From positions 276,289 through 340,288 of the forward strand of contig NZ_JABXWI010000011.1 in the NCBI RefSeq assembly GCF_014930365.1: 64,000 bases of DNA. Direction: 5' to 3'. The position numbers and the translations under genes are program-made. Source of the DNA: Streptomyces caniscabiei. GTDB taxonomy: Bacteria; Actinomycetota; Actinomycetes; Streptomycetales; Streptomycetaceae. Under the pieces are notes generated by a model. That model had not been told where the DNA came from. It was given only the letters and a program-made list of their open reading frames with translations, and searched no databases. Shown piece by piece: positions 46,997-56,990 of the stretch. Position 1 is the first letter of the stretch; the number at the start of each line of letters is the position of its first letter.

Positions 46997-47492
46997 GGAG
47001 TTCCTTCCAGGTAGGCGGCAGCCCGACGAACAGCGTCGGGATCGTCTCCCAACTTGCCGATGGCCGAATTACAGTTGAAGCACAGTACGCCTCGGACCCT
47101 ACCCGTCTTGTGGCAGTGATCCACATGCACGGACGGGGGCTTTCAAACAGATCACGCAGAGCCCCATCTGGCACGCGACCATCTCGTCACGTTCGGCTTC
47201 GGTGAGGCCGTAGTTGCGCTTCAGATGCCCCGCGCGCCCCTTGACCGCGCGGCAGGCCTCGCAGCTTGTCGAGAGGCCGTCGGACGCCGTTACGTTGCGA
47301 TGCCACTCACTGTGCGGCTTGACCTGCCCACAGCAACGACAGAACTTGCGCCCTTCGGGCGTGTCCACACGCGGGGTCGCACATTCTTGCCCTTGGCCAG
47401 CTGTTACTGGCGAAGGCTGCCCGCGGCTTGCACTCCTTGCACCGCGAGCAGCGCTTCACACCCTCTTCACTTGCCAACCCGTACGCCCCCAT
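46948..47492 (-). pseudogene. HNH recombination endonuclease VII-like gene with two frameshifts
   Basis: Three frames together give one Phage_endonuc_VII-type protein: MGAYGLASEEGVKRCSRCKE to AAFASN from ATG 47492, then QGQECATPRVDTPEGRKFCR through CVICLKAPV, then [20 protein letters not shown] to QLPS at 46948. The first shift is near 47405, the second near 47131, each equal to one extra base or two lost. Zinc Cys pairs and the HNH-like DHCH are present, so the decay seems recent. In related genomes an intact gene seems to occupy this place between pup and prcB. Confidence 0.78.
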
Positions 47493-47509
47493 CACCTTCG
47501 AATCGAAGG

Positions 47510-47725
47510 CTACTGGCCGCCCTTCTGAACGAAACTTCGAACGAAGTCCTCCGCATTCTCCTCGAGGACATCGTCGATCTCGTCCAGAACCGAGTCCACG
47601 TCGTCGCTCAGCTTCTCCTGGCGCTCCTTGAGGTCCTCCGATGCCTGCGCCTCCGGCGCCGCCTCGGTCTCCTCGGTGGAACGGGTGGCCTTCTGCTGGC
47701 CGCCGCCGGTGTCCTTGGTCGCCAT
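47510..47725 (-). CDS. pup: Prokaryotic ubiquitin-like protein Pup
   Basis: A 71-residue disordered tag protein ending in GGQ, so it needs Dop to deamidate the final Gln before ligation. The C-terminal half SVLDEIDDVLEENAEDFVRS is the helix that binds ARC. I use ATG 47725 (MATKDTGGGQQ); GTG/ATG codons three residues upstream also exist. It lies between dop and the HNH remnant, then prcB. Confidence 0.96.
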   Translation of the reverse strand: MATKDTGGGQQKATRSTEETEAAPEAQASEDLKERQEKLSDDVDSVLDEIDDVLEENAEDFVRSFVQKGGQ

Positions 47726-47913
47726 AACCCTCACCCCGCTCTGTTGCCCGACATGGTCGACAGGTCGGCATTCCCGCCGATCGGTGATGATCAGACCCTA
47801 CAAGCCGGGTCTGACATTGGCCCCGTTGTTTCCACAACGTCCGGGGACCACCTCGATGATTCCCGGACGGCGGTGTTTCCACCCTGCCCGGCTGATCACG
47901 ATTGAACCCCGGT

Positions 47914-49425
47914 TCAGTGCCCGGACAGCACCCTGACCAGGTCTTCTGCCGTGCGGCAGCGGTCCAGGAGCTCCTTGACGTGATTTCGCGTTCCGCGAAG
48001 CGGTTCGAGGGTTGGGACGCGCTGGAGCGAGTCCCGGCCCGGCAGGTCGAAGATCACCGAGTCCCAGGAGGCCGCCGCGACGTCGTCCGCGTACTGCTCC
48101 AGACAGCGACCGCGGAAGTACGCACGGGTGTCCTCCGGCGGCTTCGTACGGGCTTCGTCGACGCCCTGCTCGGTCAGCAGCCGCTTCATCTTGCCGCGGG
48201 CCACCAGACGGTTGTAGAGGCCCTTCTCGGCGCGTACGTCGGCGTACTGGAGGTCGACGAGGTGCAGGCGCGCGGCGTCCCAGTCGAGGCCGTCACGGCG
48301 CCGGTAGCCCTCCATCAGCTCCCGCTTGGCGACCCAGTCGAGCTCCCCGGAGAGGCTCATCGGGTCGTTCTCCAGGCGGTTGAGCGTGTCTTCCCACCGG
48401 CTCAGGACGTCCTTCGTCTGGTCGTCCGCGTCCGCCCCGAAGCGCTCCTCGACGTACTTGCGGGACAGCTCGTAGTACTCCATCTGGAGCTGTACGGCGG
48501 TCAGGGTGCGGCCGCTACGGAGGGTGATGAGGCGTTGCAGGGTCGGGTCGTGGGAGACCTGGTGGAGGGTGCGTACGGGCTGGTCGACGGCGAGGTCTAC
48601 GGCGATGAAGCCGTCTTCGATCATGGAGAGGACGAGGGCCGTCGTGCCCAGTTTCAGATAGGTCGAGATCTCCGAGAGGTTCGCGTCGCCGATGATCACG
48701 TGGAGGCGGCGGTACTTCTCCGCGTCGGCGTGGGGTTCGTCGCGGGTGTTGATGATGGGGCGCTTGAGGGTGGTCTCCAGGCCGACTTCCACCTCGAAGT
48801 AGTCGGCGCGCTGGCTGAGCTGGAAGCCGTGTTCGTGGCCGTCCTGACCGATGCCGACGCGGCCGGCGCCGGCGAAGACCTGGCGGGAGACGAAGAAGGG
48901 GGTGAGGTGGCGCACGATGTCCGAGAAGGCGGTTTCCCGCTTCATCAGGTAGTTCTCGTGCGTGCCGTAGGAGGCGCCCTTGTTGTCGGTGTTGTTCTTG
49001 TAGAGGTGGATCGGCTGGGCGCCGGGGAGCTGTGCCGCGCGTTCGGCGGCTTCGGCCATGATGCGCTCGCCGGCCTTGTCCCACAGGACGGCGTCGAGGG
49101 GGTTGGTCACCTCGGGGGCGCTGTACTCGGGGTGGGCGTGGTCGACGTAGAGCCGCGCGCCGTTGGTGAGGATGACATTGGCGAGGCCGATGTCCTCGTC
49201 GGTGAGCTGGCTGGAGTCGGCGGCCTCGCGGGCGAGGTCGAAGCCTCGCGCGTCCCGCAGCGGGTTCTCCTCCTCGAAGTCCCAGCGGGCCCGGCGGGCC
49301 CGGTGCATCGCCGCTGCGTAGGCGTTGACGATCTGGGACGAGGTGAGCATTGCATTGGCATTGGGGTGGCCGGGGACGGAGATCCCGTACTCCGTCTCGA
49401 TGCCCATTACTCGCCGTACGGTCAT
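47914..49425 (-). CDS. dop: Pup deamidase/depupylase Dop
   Basis: A 503-residue homologue of PafA that deamidates Pup and removes it from substrates. Blocks are [39 protein letters not shown] (catalytic Asp), [20 protein letters not shown], and the Dop-specific insertion around [20 protein letters not shown] absent from PafA. Confidence 0.96.
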   Translation of the reverse strand: MTVRRVMGIETEYGISVPGHPNANAMLTSSQIVNAYAAAMHRARRARWDFEEENPLRDARGFDLAREAADSSQLTDEDIGLANVILTNGARLYVDHAHPEYSAPEVTNPLDAVLWDKAGERIMAEAAERAAQLPGAQPIHLYKNNTDNKGASYGTHENYLMKRETAFSDIVRHLTPFFVSRQVFAGAGRVGIGQDGHEHGFQLSQRADYFEVEVGLETTLKRPIINTRDEPHADAEKYRRLHVIIGDANLSEISTYLKLGTTALVLSMIEDGFIAVDLAVDQPVRTLHQVSHDPTLQRLITLRSGRTLTAVQLQMEYYELSRKYVEERFGADADDQTKDVLSRWEDTLNRLENDPMSLSGELDWVAKRELMEGYRRRDGLDWDAARLHLVDLQYADVRAEKGLYNRLVARGKMKRLLTEQGVDEARTKPPEDTRAYFRGRCLEQYADDVAAASWDSVIFDLPGRDSLQRVPTLEPLRGTRNHVKELLDRCRTAEDLVRVLSGH

Positions 49426-49615
49426 GCGGCCCTCCTTGCCCGGCGGCGTCCTCGGTCGGGGACGCTGCTCAAGTACCGCTGGCGCTCCGGTGCGTGTGCG
49501 GTGCCCGTCCCCGCACTGCGCGACTCGGCGGTACGAAAGAGCCTAGAACGGCTCTGCGCTGGTGGGGAGATCATTTGCGTCATTGCTGTGCTCCGGCCTT
49601 CACCTGGAAAACAGT

Positions 49616-49650
49616 CGGCTGCGGGTACCCACTGAGGGCACCCGCAGCCG
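49616..49650 (-). terminator. Terminator after the proteasomal ATPase gene
   Basis: A perfect 11-bp stem CGGCTGCGGGT / ACCCGCAGCCG about 10 bp beyond the stop codon. It separates arc from dop-pup-prcBA, which then need a promoter in 49426-49615. Confidence 0.75.
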
Positions 49651-49659
49651 CCCTGTGTT

Positions 49660-51426
49660 TTACAGGTACTGTCCGGTGTTCGCCACCGTGTCGATGGAGC
49701 GACCCGTGTCCGCGCCCTGCTTTCCGGTGATCAGGGTACGGATGTAGACGATCCGTTCGCCCTTCTTACCGGAGATTCGGGCCCAGTCGTCCGGGTTGGT
49801 GGTGTTGGGCAGGTCCTCGTTCTCCTTGAACTCGTCCACGCAGGCCTGGAGCAGGTGGGAGACGCGGAGACCCTTCTGGTTCTTGTCGAGGAAGTCCTTG
49901 ATCGCCATCTTCTTGGCGCGGCCGACGATGTTCTCGATCATGGCGCCGGAGTTGAAGTCCTTGAAGTAGAGGACTTCCTTGTCGCCGTTGGCGTAGGTGA
50001 CCTCCAGGAAGCGGTTCTCCTCGGATTCGGCGTACATGTGTTCCACTGCCGTCTGGATCATGCTCTGGACGGTGGTGGTCTTCGAGCCGCCGTGTTCGCC
50101 GAGGTCATCCGTGTGGAGGGGGAGACGCTCGGTGAGGTACTTCTGGAAGATGTCCTTGGCCGCTTCGGCGTCCGGACGCTCGATCTTGATCTTCACGTCG
50201 AGCCGGCCGGGGCGCAGGATCGCGGGGTCGATCATGTCCTCGCGGTTGGAGGCGCCGATGACCACGACGTTCTGCAGGCCTTCCACGCCGTCGATCTCGG
50301 CGAGCAGCTGCGGGACGATGGTGTTCTCCACGTCCGAGCTGACGCCGGATCCGCGGGTGCGGAAGAGGGATTCCATCTCGTCGAAGAAGACGATGACGGG
50401 GGTGCCCTCGCTGGCCTTCTCCCTCGCACGCTGGAAGACCAGGCGGATCTGTCGCTCGGTCTCGCCGACGTACTTGTTGAGGAGCTCGGGGCCCTTGATG
50501 TTGAGGAAGAAGCTCTTGCCCTGGGCCTGGCCGGTGACTTCGGCGACCTTCTTCGCCAGTGAGTTGGCGACGGCCTTGGCGATGAGCGTCTTGCCGCATC
50601 CGGGGGGTCCGTAGAGCAGGACGCCCTTGGGCGGGCGCAGTTCGTGCTCCTTGAACAGGTCCGGGTAGAGATAGGGGAGCTCGACCGCGTCGCGGATCAT
50701 CTCGATCTGGTTGCCGAGGCCACCGATCTGCTCGTACCCGATGTCGGGGACCTCTTCGAGGACGAGTTCCTCGACCTCGCTCTTGGGCACGACCTCGTAG
50801 ACGTAGCCGGAGCGGGGTTCGAGCAGGAGGGCGTCGCCGGGGCGGATGGTGATGTCCAGCAGGGGCTCGGCGAGCCGCACCACCCGTTCCTCGTCGGTGT
50901 GCCCCTGGACGAGGGCGCGCTCGCCGTCCTCGAGGATCTCCTTGAGGGTGACGATGTCGCCGACGCTCTCGTACTCCATGGCCTCGACCACGTTGAGGGC
51001 CTCGTTGAGCATCACTTCCTGGCCGCGCCGGAGCTCTTCCAGGTCGACGCTGGGGCTGACGTTCACCCGGAGCTTTCGGCCCCCGGTGAAGATGTCGGCC
51101 GTGCCGTCCTCGTTCGCCGCGAGGAAGACTCCGAAGCCGGCCGGCGGCTGTGCGAGCCGGTCGACTTCCTCCTTGAGGGCCACGATCTGGTCGCGGGCCT
51201 CACGGAGCGTATTGGCGAGCCGCTCGTTCTGTGCGGACACGCCGGCCAGATTGGTCTGCAGCTCGACGATCCGCTCTTCGAGAATCCTCGTGTGTCGCGG
51301 AGAGTCGGCGAGCTTGCGTCGCAGGACGGCGATCTCCTGCTCAAGGTAGGCAATCTGCCCGGCCGGGTCGTCGGACCCTCGTCCCGGGCGGATGCCGCGG
51401 TTCATGTCGTCGTCGTGGGCTGCCAC
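49660..51426 (-). CDS. arc: Proteasome-associated AAA ATPase ARC/Mpa
   Basis: A 588-residue hexameric unfoldase. An N-terminal coiled coil ([20 protein letters not shown]) captures Pup; two OB-type domains follow, then the AAA module with Walker A GPPGCGKT and Walker [13 protein letters not shown]. The C-terminus TGQYL has the penultimate Tyr that docks into the proteasome. GTG 51426 has GGAGGAGGTGAGG upstream; a few in-frame codons before it are unlikely to be used. Confidence 0.96.
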   Translation of the reverse strand: MAAHDDDMNRGIRPGRGSDDPAGQIAYLEQEIAVLRRKLADSPRHTRILEERIVELQTNLAGVSAQNERLANTLREARDQIVALKEEVDRLAQPPAGFGVFLAANEDGTADIFTGGRKLRVNVSPSVDLEELRRGQEVMLNEALNVVEAMEYESVGDIVTLKEILEDGERALVQGHTDEERVVRLAEPLLDITIRPGDALLLEPRSGYVYEVVPKSEVEELVLEEVPDIGYEQIGGLGNQIEMIRDAVELPYLYPDLFKEHELRPPKGVLLYGPPGCGKTLIAKAVANSLAKKVAEVTGQAQGKSFFLNIKGPELLNKYVGETERQIRLVFQRAREKASEGTPVIVFFDEMESLFRTRGSGVSSDVENTIVPQLLAEIDGVEGLQNVVVIGASNREDMIDPAILRPGRLDVKIKIERPDAEAAKDIFQKYLTERLPLHTDDLGEHGGSKTTTVQSMIQTAVEHMYAESEENRFLEVTYANGDKEVLYFKDFNSGAMIENIVGRAKKMAIKDFLDKNQKGLRVSHLLQACVDEFKENEDLPNTTNPDDWARISGKKGERIVYIRTLITGKQGADTGRSIDTVANTGQYL

Positions 51427-51662
51427 GGTCCTCACCTCCTCCAAGGGGAGCTGGACGCTTCCAGACCCTACCTGGGTGGGTGTCGATTGAAACCCCTAGA
51501 TCACAAAGACGGTCGGGGTGTGTCCGATCTTCACCCTTGCGCTCTCCCTCACGCCAGGGGAATACCCACCGAACATGATTGGGAAGCCGCCCCGGGTAGG
51601 GTCGAAGTGTTCAACACCCGTCAGAGCCTGCATCGTTCCCGACCGGCTCGACGAATGAATCG

Positions 51663-52013
51663 ATGAATGACTCGATGAGTGACCCGACGCATGAGGCGGC
51701 AGGAGAGATGAGCGTGCAGCAGGAGGCCGGGGCCGCGGGCGAGGCGCTCGAGGTCTGGATCGACCAGGACCTCTGCACCGGTGACGGCATCTGCGTGCAG
51801 TACGCGCCCGAGGTGTTCGAGCTGGACATCGACGGACTGGCCTACGTGAAGAGTCCGGCCGACGAGTTGCTGCAGGCCCCGGGGGCGACAACGCCCGTTC
51901 CGCTGCCGCTTCTCACGGATGTCGTGGACTCCGCGAAGGAGTGTCCGGGTGAGTGCATCCATGTACGTCGCGTTTCGGACAGGGTCGAGGTCTTCGGACC
52001 TGACGCGGAGTGA
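51663..52013 (+). CDS. Ferredoxin, probably [3Fe-4S]/[4Fe-4S] single-cluster type
   Basis: A 116-residue ferredoxin. Cluster ligands are in CTGDGIC and CPGEC near the C-terminal end. Such small ferredoxins often serve P450s. Several ATGs (51663, 51675, 51708) are possible; ATG 51708 is only two bases from an AGGAG, too close, so I keep 51663. It is divergent from arc, a position conserved in streptomycetes as far as I recall. Confidence 0.85.
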   Translation: MNDSMSDPTHEAAGEMSVQQEAGAAGEALEVWIDQDLCTGDGICVQYAPEVFELDIDGLAYVKSPADELLQAPGATTPVPLPLLTDVVDSAKECPGECIHVRRVSDRVEVFGPDAE

Positions 52014-52103
52014 CCCTGCGGGCACTCCGCGTGGCCCGTTGTCTGCTTTCTCACACCGGGTTTGCCGGATGATCACTTCCCGTTCGTCCGGGAGCGGCCG
52101 GTG

Positions 52104-52679
52104 TCAGACGCTTTGTGCCCCGGCGGGCGTGGAGCGCACGAACGCCCCGTTCTTCCACTGCCACTTGACGGGGTCCGTGACGTCCGGGCAGCAGTTGGGG
52201 ACCTCGGCGGAGGAGTAGCCGTGCAGGGTGGCGGTGACGGCGGCGTCGCGGACGGCGAAGTCGGAGACGGTGGTGCGGTCCTTGGGGTTCACCAGGGTGG
52301 CGACGACCCGGGGCTGCGCGGCGTCGGTGGAGCGGGTGAGTACGTACACGCCGTCGGGCGGGGTGCCCATGCTGGCGTCGCAGTGGACGACCGCCACGGT
52401 CTCGGGCCGGCCGTCCCCGTCGAGGTCCCCGGACGCCTGCTTCTTCACGACGACGCCGACGGGTCCGCAGTCGAGCGGGAGGTCCACCTCGGCGGGGTCG
52501 GGGGGTGTCACGGCGGCGGGGGCGTGGGCCGCCTCGGGGGCCGGCTGGGCCGCTCTCGCCGCGTCGGGCTGGAGGGCGGACGACAGGGCGACGACGCCGG
52601 CGAGGGCGGTGGCCGTGGCGAGCCAGTGGATGGGGCGGGTGTGCGTGTGTGCCAGTTCCGGGACGGCGGATTGCTGCAC
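52104..52679 (-). CDS. Exported hypothetical protein with a calcium-binding-like motif
   Basis: A 191-residue protein. A signal-like segment (HWLATATALAGVVALSSAL) ends at an Ala-rich cleavage region, followed by a mature part with SGDLDGDGRPETVAVV, an FG-GAP/EF-hand-like Dx(D)GDG loop, and Cys residues (DCGP, VHCDAS, NCCPD) likely paired outside the cell. GTG 52679 has AGGAG nine bases before it. The function is unknown. Confidence 0.7.
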   Translation of the reverse strand: MQQSAVPELAHTHTRPIHWLATATALAGVVALSSALQPDAARAAQPAPEAAHAPAAVTPPDPAEVDLPLDCGPVGVVVKKQASGDLDGDGRPETVAVVHCDASMGTPPDGVYVLTRSTDAAQPRVVATLVNPKDRTTVSDFAVRDAAVTATLHGYSSAEVPNCCPDVTDPVKWQWKNGAFVRSTPAGAQSV

Positions 52680-52807
52680 TAGGAGCGTCTCCTGAGGGTG
52701 CTGTGCCGGTTGGGATGACCCGCATGGTGCCACACGTCACAGGGGGGTGGAACGGCGGGGTACGTGGTTCCCGCAGCTTTTCGGTGGCGCGTCAACGGGA
52801 AAGCGCC

Positions 52808-52845
52808 GTGGCCGAGTTCCCGGGCGCTGCGGGGAACTCGGCCAC
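52808..52845 (-). terminator. Terminator after trmI
   Basis: A perfect 14-bp stem GTGGCCGAGTTCCC / GGGAACTCGGCCAC, about 27 bp beyond the methyltransferase stop codon. Confidence 0.78.
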
Positions 52846-52872
52846 GTCGAGGGCGCGTTCGTCGTACGTAGG

Positions 52873-53775
52873 TCAGCGGCCGGAGCCGCCGTCGGCGTTG
52901 GGGCCGGCGTAGTCCTCGCCGTAGGCGCCCTTGGCGGGGCGGCGGCGGCGCATGGGGGGCTCGACGCCGTCGGCGAGGCGGCGGGCGGTGAGCAGGAAGC
53001 CGGTGTGGCCGATCATGCGGTGGTCGGGGCGGACGGCGAGGCCCTCGATGTGCCAGTTGCGGATCATCGATTCCCAGGCGCTCGGCTCGTTGAAGCAGCC
53101 GATCTCGCGGATGGACTCGACGGTCCGGGCGAGCTGGGTGGTGGTGGCCACGTAGCAGCAGACGATGCCGCCGGGGACGAGGGCCTTGGAAACGGCCTCC
53201 AGGCACTCCCAGGGGGCGAGCATGTCGAGGATGACGCGGTCGACCTCGGTGTCGCTCAGGTTGTCCTGGAGGTCGCCGACGGTGAGCTGCCAGGCGGGGT
53301 GGGGGCCGCCGAAGTAGCGCTCCACGTTGGCCTGGGCGATCTCGGCGAAGTCGGCGCGACGCTCGTAGCTGTGCAGCATGCCCTGGTCGCCGATGGCGCG
53401 CAGCAGGAAGCTGCTGAGCGAGCCGGAGCCGACGCCGGCCTCGACGACGCGGGCGCCGGGGAAGATGTCGGCGAAGGCGAGGATCTGCCCCGCGTCCTTG
53501 GGGTAGACCACGGCGGCGCCGCGGGGCATGGACAGGACGTAGTCGGGGAGCAGGGGGCGGAGCGCCAGGTAGGCGACGTTCCCCGTGGTGCGGACAACAC
53601 TGCCCTCGGGAGCGCCGATCAGCTCGTCGTGCGGGAAGGAACCCTTGTGGGTGTGGAAGTTCTTTCCCTCTTCGAGCGTGAACGTGTAGTGGCGTCCCTT
53701 GGGGTCGGTGAGCTGGACCTGGTCCCCGACCTTGAAGGGCCCGCGACGGCGGGCGGCACCGGTCGGTTCGGACAT
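52873..53775 (-). CDS. trmI: tRNA (adenine-58-N1)-methyltransferase TrmI
   Basis: A 300-residue class I methyltransferase that puts m1A at position 58 of the T-loop of tRNA. An N-terminal beta domain (FKVGDQVQLTDPKGRHYTF) precedes the SAM site VVEAGVGSGSLSSFLL and the DMLAPWECL motif. ATG 53775 (MSEPTGAARR) begins the conserved protein. It lies downstream of the site-2 protease gene on the same strand. Confidence 0.93.
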   Translation of the reverse strand: MSEPTGAARRRGPFKVGDQVQLTDPKGRHYTFTLEEGKNFHTHKGSFPHDELIGAPEGSVVRTTGNVAYLALRPLLPDYVLSMPRGAAVVYPKDAGQILAFADIFPGARVVEAGVGSGSLSSFLLRAIGDQGMLHSYERRADFAEIAQANVERYFGGPHPAWQLTVGDLQDNLSDTEVDRVILDMLAPWECLEAVSKALVPGGIVCCYVATTTQLARTVESIREIGCFNEPSAWESMIRNWHIEGLAVRPDHRMIGHTGFLLTARRLADGVEPPMRRRRPAKGAYGEDYAGPNADGGSGR

Positions 53776-53946
53776 GTGACTCAGCCTACCGGCGTTTGAC
53801 GGGGCCGCCGACCACCGGGTGAGCCAGGGCCCGTGGGGCACTCCGGGTTCGTCGTGGCTGGTCGCGCCCACGTGGCGGAGCCGCACGTCGATACCGCCTC
53901 GCGCCCCTTCAGCTGCGGTACCGCACCGGGGTCCTCGAGGACCCGC

Positions 53947-55833
53947 TCAGCTGGGGCGGGCCATGGCCTTCACGAAGGCTCGTTCCACGTCGGCTGCCGA
54001 CAGGACTCCGTAGATCTCTCCGGACGCCTCGACCACCAGGTACTCCGTCGCCGGGGCCGCGCGGAGGGCGTCGAGGAGTTCCTCGCCGGCGAGTTCGGCG
54101 GAGACGCGCATGCCGTCGGTGAGGTCCTGGGCGAGGCCGCTCACGGCGACCCAGGGGCGGCGGTGTTCGGGGACGCCGACGATGGCGGCCTCGCGGACGA
54201 GGGAGAGGGGTTCGCCGTCGGGGTCGACGACGACGAGGGCGCGGGCGCCGGCCTCGTTGGCGCGGCGGAGGGCCTCGGAGAGGGGGGTGTCGGTCTCGAC
54301 GGGGACGGCGCGGCGGGTGAGGGCGCGGGCCTGGAGTTCGGGCAGGTGTTCGCGCAGGCGGGCCATGCGGAGGCTGTTGCCGGCGCCGGTCCAGATGATC
54401 GCGGCGAGGATCGCGGCGAGCAGGGCGTCCAGGACGGTGTCCATGCCGACGCTGTCCTCGGCGGCGGAGCCGAGCAGGCCGGACTGGGTCAGCAGCGGGA
54501 GTCCGATGAGGACGGAGACGGCGAGGGCGCGGCCGACCCAGGCGGCGGCGATGGTGCCGCTCATGGGCTTGCCGGTGATCTTCCAGACGACGGCGCGGAG
54601 CATGCGGCCGCCGTCGAGGGGCAGGCCGGGGAGCAGGTTGAACGCGGCCACGATCAGGTTGGAGATCATCAGGCCGGCGAGCAGGACGCCGGGGACGGTG
54701 CCCGGCTCGACGGCCAGCAGGGCGACGTAGAAGACGCCCGCGAGGATCAGGGAGAGGAGGGGGCCCACGAAGGCGAGGACGAACTCGCGGCCGGGGGTCT
54801 CGGACTCCTTCTCGATCTCGGAGACGCCGCCGAAGAACTGGAGCTGGATGCGGCGCACGGGCAGCTTGTAGCGCAGGGCGGCGATGGTGTGGGCGAGTTC
54901 GTGGACGAGTACGGAGCCGTAGAAGGCGACCGCGAAGAAGAGGGCTACAAGGTAGCGGAGGGCGCCGAGTTCGGGGAGGACGCGGTCGAGTTGACCGCCG
55001 AAGACCCAGGTGATCAGGGCGGCGACCAGGAACCAGCTGGGCGCGACGTATACGGGCACGCCGAAGGGGCGGCCCATGAGGATGCCGCCGCCGGGCTCCT
55101 TGGGGCGCTCGGGGGGCTTGGGCGCGGCGTCCGAGTGGGCAAAGGGGCGCGAGGACGTGGCGGTGCGCTCCGACTCGTCCGCCGGGGCGGGTGCCTTGGT
55201 GAGGTCGGCGGGGGCGGAGGCCTCGTCCCGGCCGTCAGGCGCGGGAGCCTGCTCCGGGTCGGCGGGGGCGGGAGCCTGCTCCGGGTCGGCGGGCGCGGGG
55301 GCCTTCACCGGGTCGGTGGGGGTGGAGGCGGTGGGCGGGTCGCTCGGCGGCGTCGCCGTTCCGGCGTCGGCTGGCGTCCCGGTGCCAGGGGGCGTGGCGG
55401 AGGGGTCTGGAGCCTCGCCGTTGCCTGCCGTCTTGCCGTTTCCGGCCGTCGTGCCGGTGTCGGCCGTCGCGCCGTTTTCAGCAGGCGTGCCCTTGCCGGG
55501 TGTCATGCCCGTGCCGGTCGTCGTACCGGTGTCGGCCGTCGAGCCATTGCCGGCCGACGCCGAGTCAGCAGCGGCCTTGCCGTTGTCGGCGGCCTTGGCG
55601 TCGTCGGCGGGCGTGGCGGCGTCGGTGGTTTCGCCGTCGGCGTCGGACGCGGTGGGACTCTGCGCTCTGTCCGTCGGGTTCGCGGTCGTCGGGGCGGGGG
55701 CGGCCGGGCGGTCGGTGGTGGGGTCGGTGGGGGCGTCCTGGTTCGCCGGTGTCCCGGTCGCGTCGCGGTGGGCGCGCTCGGGCGCCTGCTCGCTGTCGGA
55801 CCGCGGCTGCCCGCTCCCGCCGCTCGTCTCCAC
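53947..55833 (-). CDS. Site-2 protease family membrane metalloprotease with CBS domains
   Basis: A 628-residue M50-type intramembrane protease. The first ~245 residues are disordered and repetitive (PADPEQAPAP twice, NGxT-type motifs). The membrane part has HELAH (His311, Glu312, His315) and the second metal motif NLLPGLPLDGGRML. The C-terminal ~120 residues form a CBS pair (RAVPVETDTPLSEALRRANE). It probably cleaves a membrane anti-sigma factor or similar. ATG 55833. Confidence 0.92.
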   Translation of the reverse strand: METSGGSGQPRSDSEQAPERAHRDATGTPANQDAPTDPTTDRPAAPAPTTANPTDRAQSPTASDADGETTDAATPADDAKAADNGKAAADSASAGNGSTADTGTTTGTGMTPGKGTPAENGATADTGTTAGNGKTAGNGEAPDPSATPPGTGTPADAGTATPPSDPPTASTPTDPVKAPAPADPEQAPAPADPEQAPAPDGRDEASAPADLTKAPAPADESERTATSSRPFAHSDAAPKPPERPKEPGGGILMGRPFGVPVYVAPSWFLVAALITWVFGGQLDRVLPELGALRYLVALFFAVAFYGSVLVHELAHTIAALRYKLPVRRIQLQFFGGVSEIEKESETPGREFVLAFVGPLLSLILAGVFYVALLAVEPGTVPGVLLAGLMISNLIVAAFNLLPGLPLDGGRMLRAVVWKITGKPMSGTIAAAWVGRALAVSVLIGLPLLTQSGLLGSAAEDSVGMDTVLDALLAAILAAIIWTGAGNSLRMARLREHLPELQARALTRRAVPVETDTPLSEALRRANEAGARALVVVDPDGEPLSLVREAAIVGVPEHRRPWVAVSGLAQDLTDGMRVSAELAGEELLDALRAAPATEYLVVEASGEIYGVLSAADVERAFVKAMARPS

Positions 55834-56051
55834 GATGTCCCCTCGTTCGAAGCGTCTTCCGCACCCGGTGGCCGGGCGGAAGGGTCTGTCGTCGATGCTA
55901 TGCCGTCACCGGGACACGTTCCGCCCCGGCACCCCCTCTGTTTTCCCCCGCGTCGCACGAGGCACACAGGTGCCGGCGGACACGGTGTCGGCCGGCGGTC
56001 GTACTGGCCCGTGGCTGTCACTGTCAGTGGTGGGCCGTATGGTCTGTGGTC

Positions 56052-56975
56052 ATGGAAACCAGCACCGAGGGCACCCCCGCCGTTCCCGTGGGTGGCGAGG
56101 GCGACCGTCCTGTCGTGCGGGCCGCCGCGCCGCCCGCCTCGCTGTCGCCGTCGCGGGCCAGTGACTTCATGCAGTGTCCGCTGCTGTACCGGTTCCGGGT
56201 GATCGACCGGCTGCCGGAGAAGCCGAGCGAGGCGGCGACCCGCGGCACGCTGGTGCACGCGGTGCTGGAGAGACTCTTCGACGCGCCGGCGGCCGAGCGG
56301 ACGGCGCCGCGGGCCAGGTCGCTGGTGCCCGGGCAGTGGGACCGGCTGCGGGAGTCCAGGCCGGAGGTCGTGGAGCTGTTCGCGGACGACGCGGAGGGCG
56401 AGCGGCTGGCGCGCTGGCTGGCGGAGGCCGAGCAGCTGGTGGAGCGCTGGTTCACGCTGGAGGACCCGACGCGGTTGGAACCCGCCGAGCGGGAGTTGTT
56501 CGTGGAGGCGGAGCTGGAGTCGGGGCTCAGGCTGCGCGGGATCATCGACCGGGTGGACGTGGCGCCCACCGGCGAGGTGCGGATCGTCGACTACAAGACG
56601 GGGAAGGCACCGCGACCGGAGTACGCCGAGGGCGCGTTGTTCCAGATGAAGTTCTACGCGCTGGTGGTGTGGCGGCTGAAGCAGGTGGTGCCGCGCCGTC
56701 TTCAGCTGGTCTATCTCGGCAGTGGTGACGTGCTGACGTACGACCCCGTGGTCGCCGATCTGGAGCGGGTGGAGCGCAAGCTGCTGGCGCTGTGGGAGGC
56801 GATCCGGCTGGCCACGGAGACGGGTGACTGGCGGCCGCGGCCGACGAAGCTGTGCGGCTGGTGCGATCACCAGGCGGTGTGTCCGGAGTTCGGTGGGACT
56901 CCCCCGCCGTACCCCCTCCAGGTGAGGTCACCCGAGTCTGTCGGCGAGGCGCAGGGCAGAATGGGCCCGGACTAG
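56052..56975 (+). CDS. RecB-family PD-(D/E)XK exonuclease with Fe-S cluster
   Basis: A 307-residue nuclease of the RecB/Cas4-like domain (PDDEXK_1). The active site is GIIDRVD then VRIVDYKTGK. The Cys in FMQCPLLYRF and the three in LCGWCDHQAVCPEF suggest a [4Fe-4S] staple as in AddB. It is a solo domain without helicase, common in actinobacteria; its role in DNA repair is inferred. ATG 56052. Confidence 0.9.
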   Translation: METSTEGTPAVPVGGEGDRPVVRAAAPPASLSPSRASDFMQCPLLYRFRVIDRLPEKPSEAATRGTLVHAVLERLFDAPAAERTAPRARSLVPGQWDRLRESRPEVVELFADDAEGERLARWLAEAEQLVERWFTLEDPTRLEPAERELFVEAELESGLRLRGIIDRVDVAPTGEVRIVDYKTGKAPRPEYAEGALFQMKFYALVVWRLKQVVPRRLQLVYLGSGDVLTYDPVVADLERVERKLLALWEAIRLATETGDWRPRPTKLCGWCDHQAVCPEFGGTPPPYPLQVRSPESVGEAQGRMGPD

Positions 56976-56990
56976 CCGAAGGAGATTTTC

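Noticed and set aside
47307-47882. A 191-residue minus-strand protein upstream of the HNH remnant
   Set aside because: Most of it is out of frame with pup; only its last part (from ATG 47492) is real sequence of the frameshifted endonuclease gene.
53833-56202. A 789-codon plus-strand frame opposite the site-2 protease
   Set aside because: It is antisense to a gene with clear catalytic motifs and is a Gly/Arg/Val-rich shadow.
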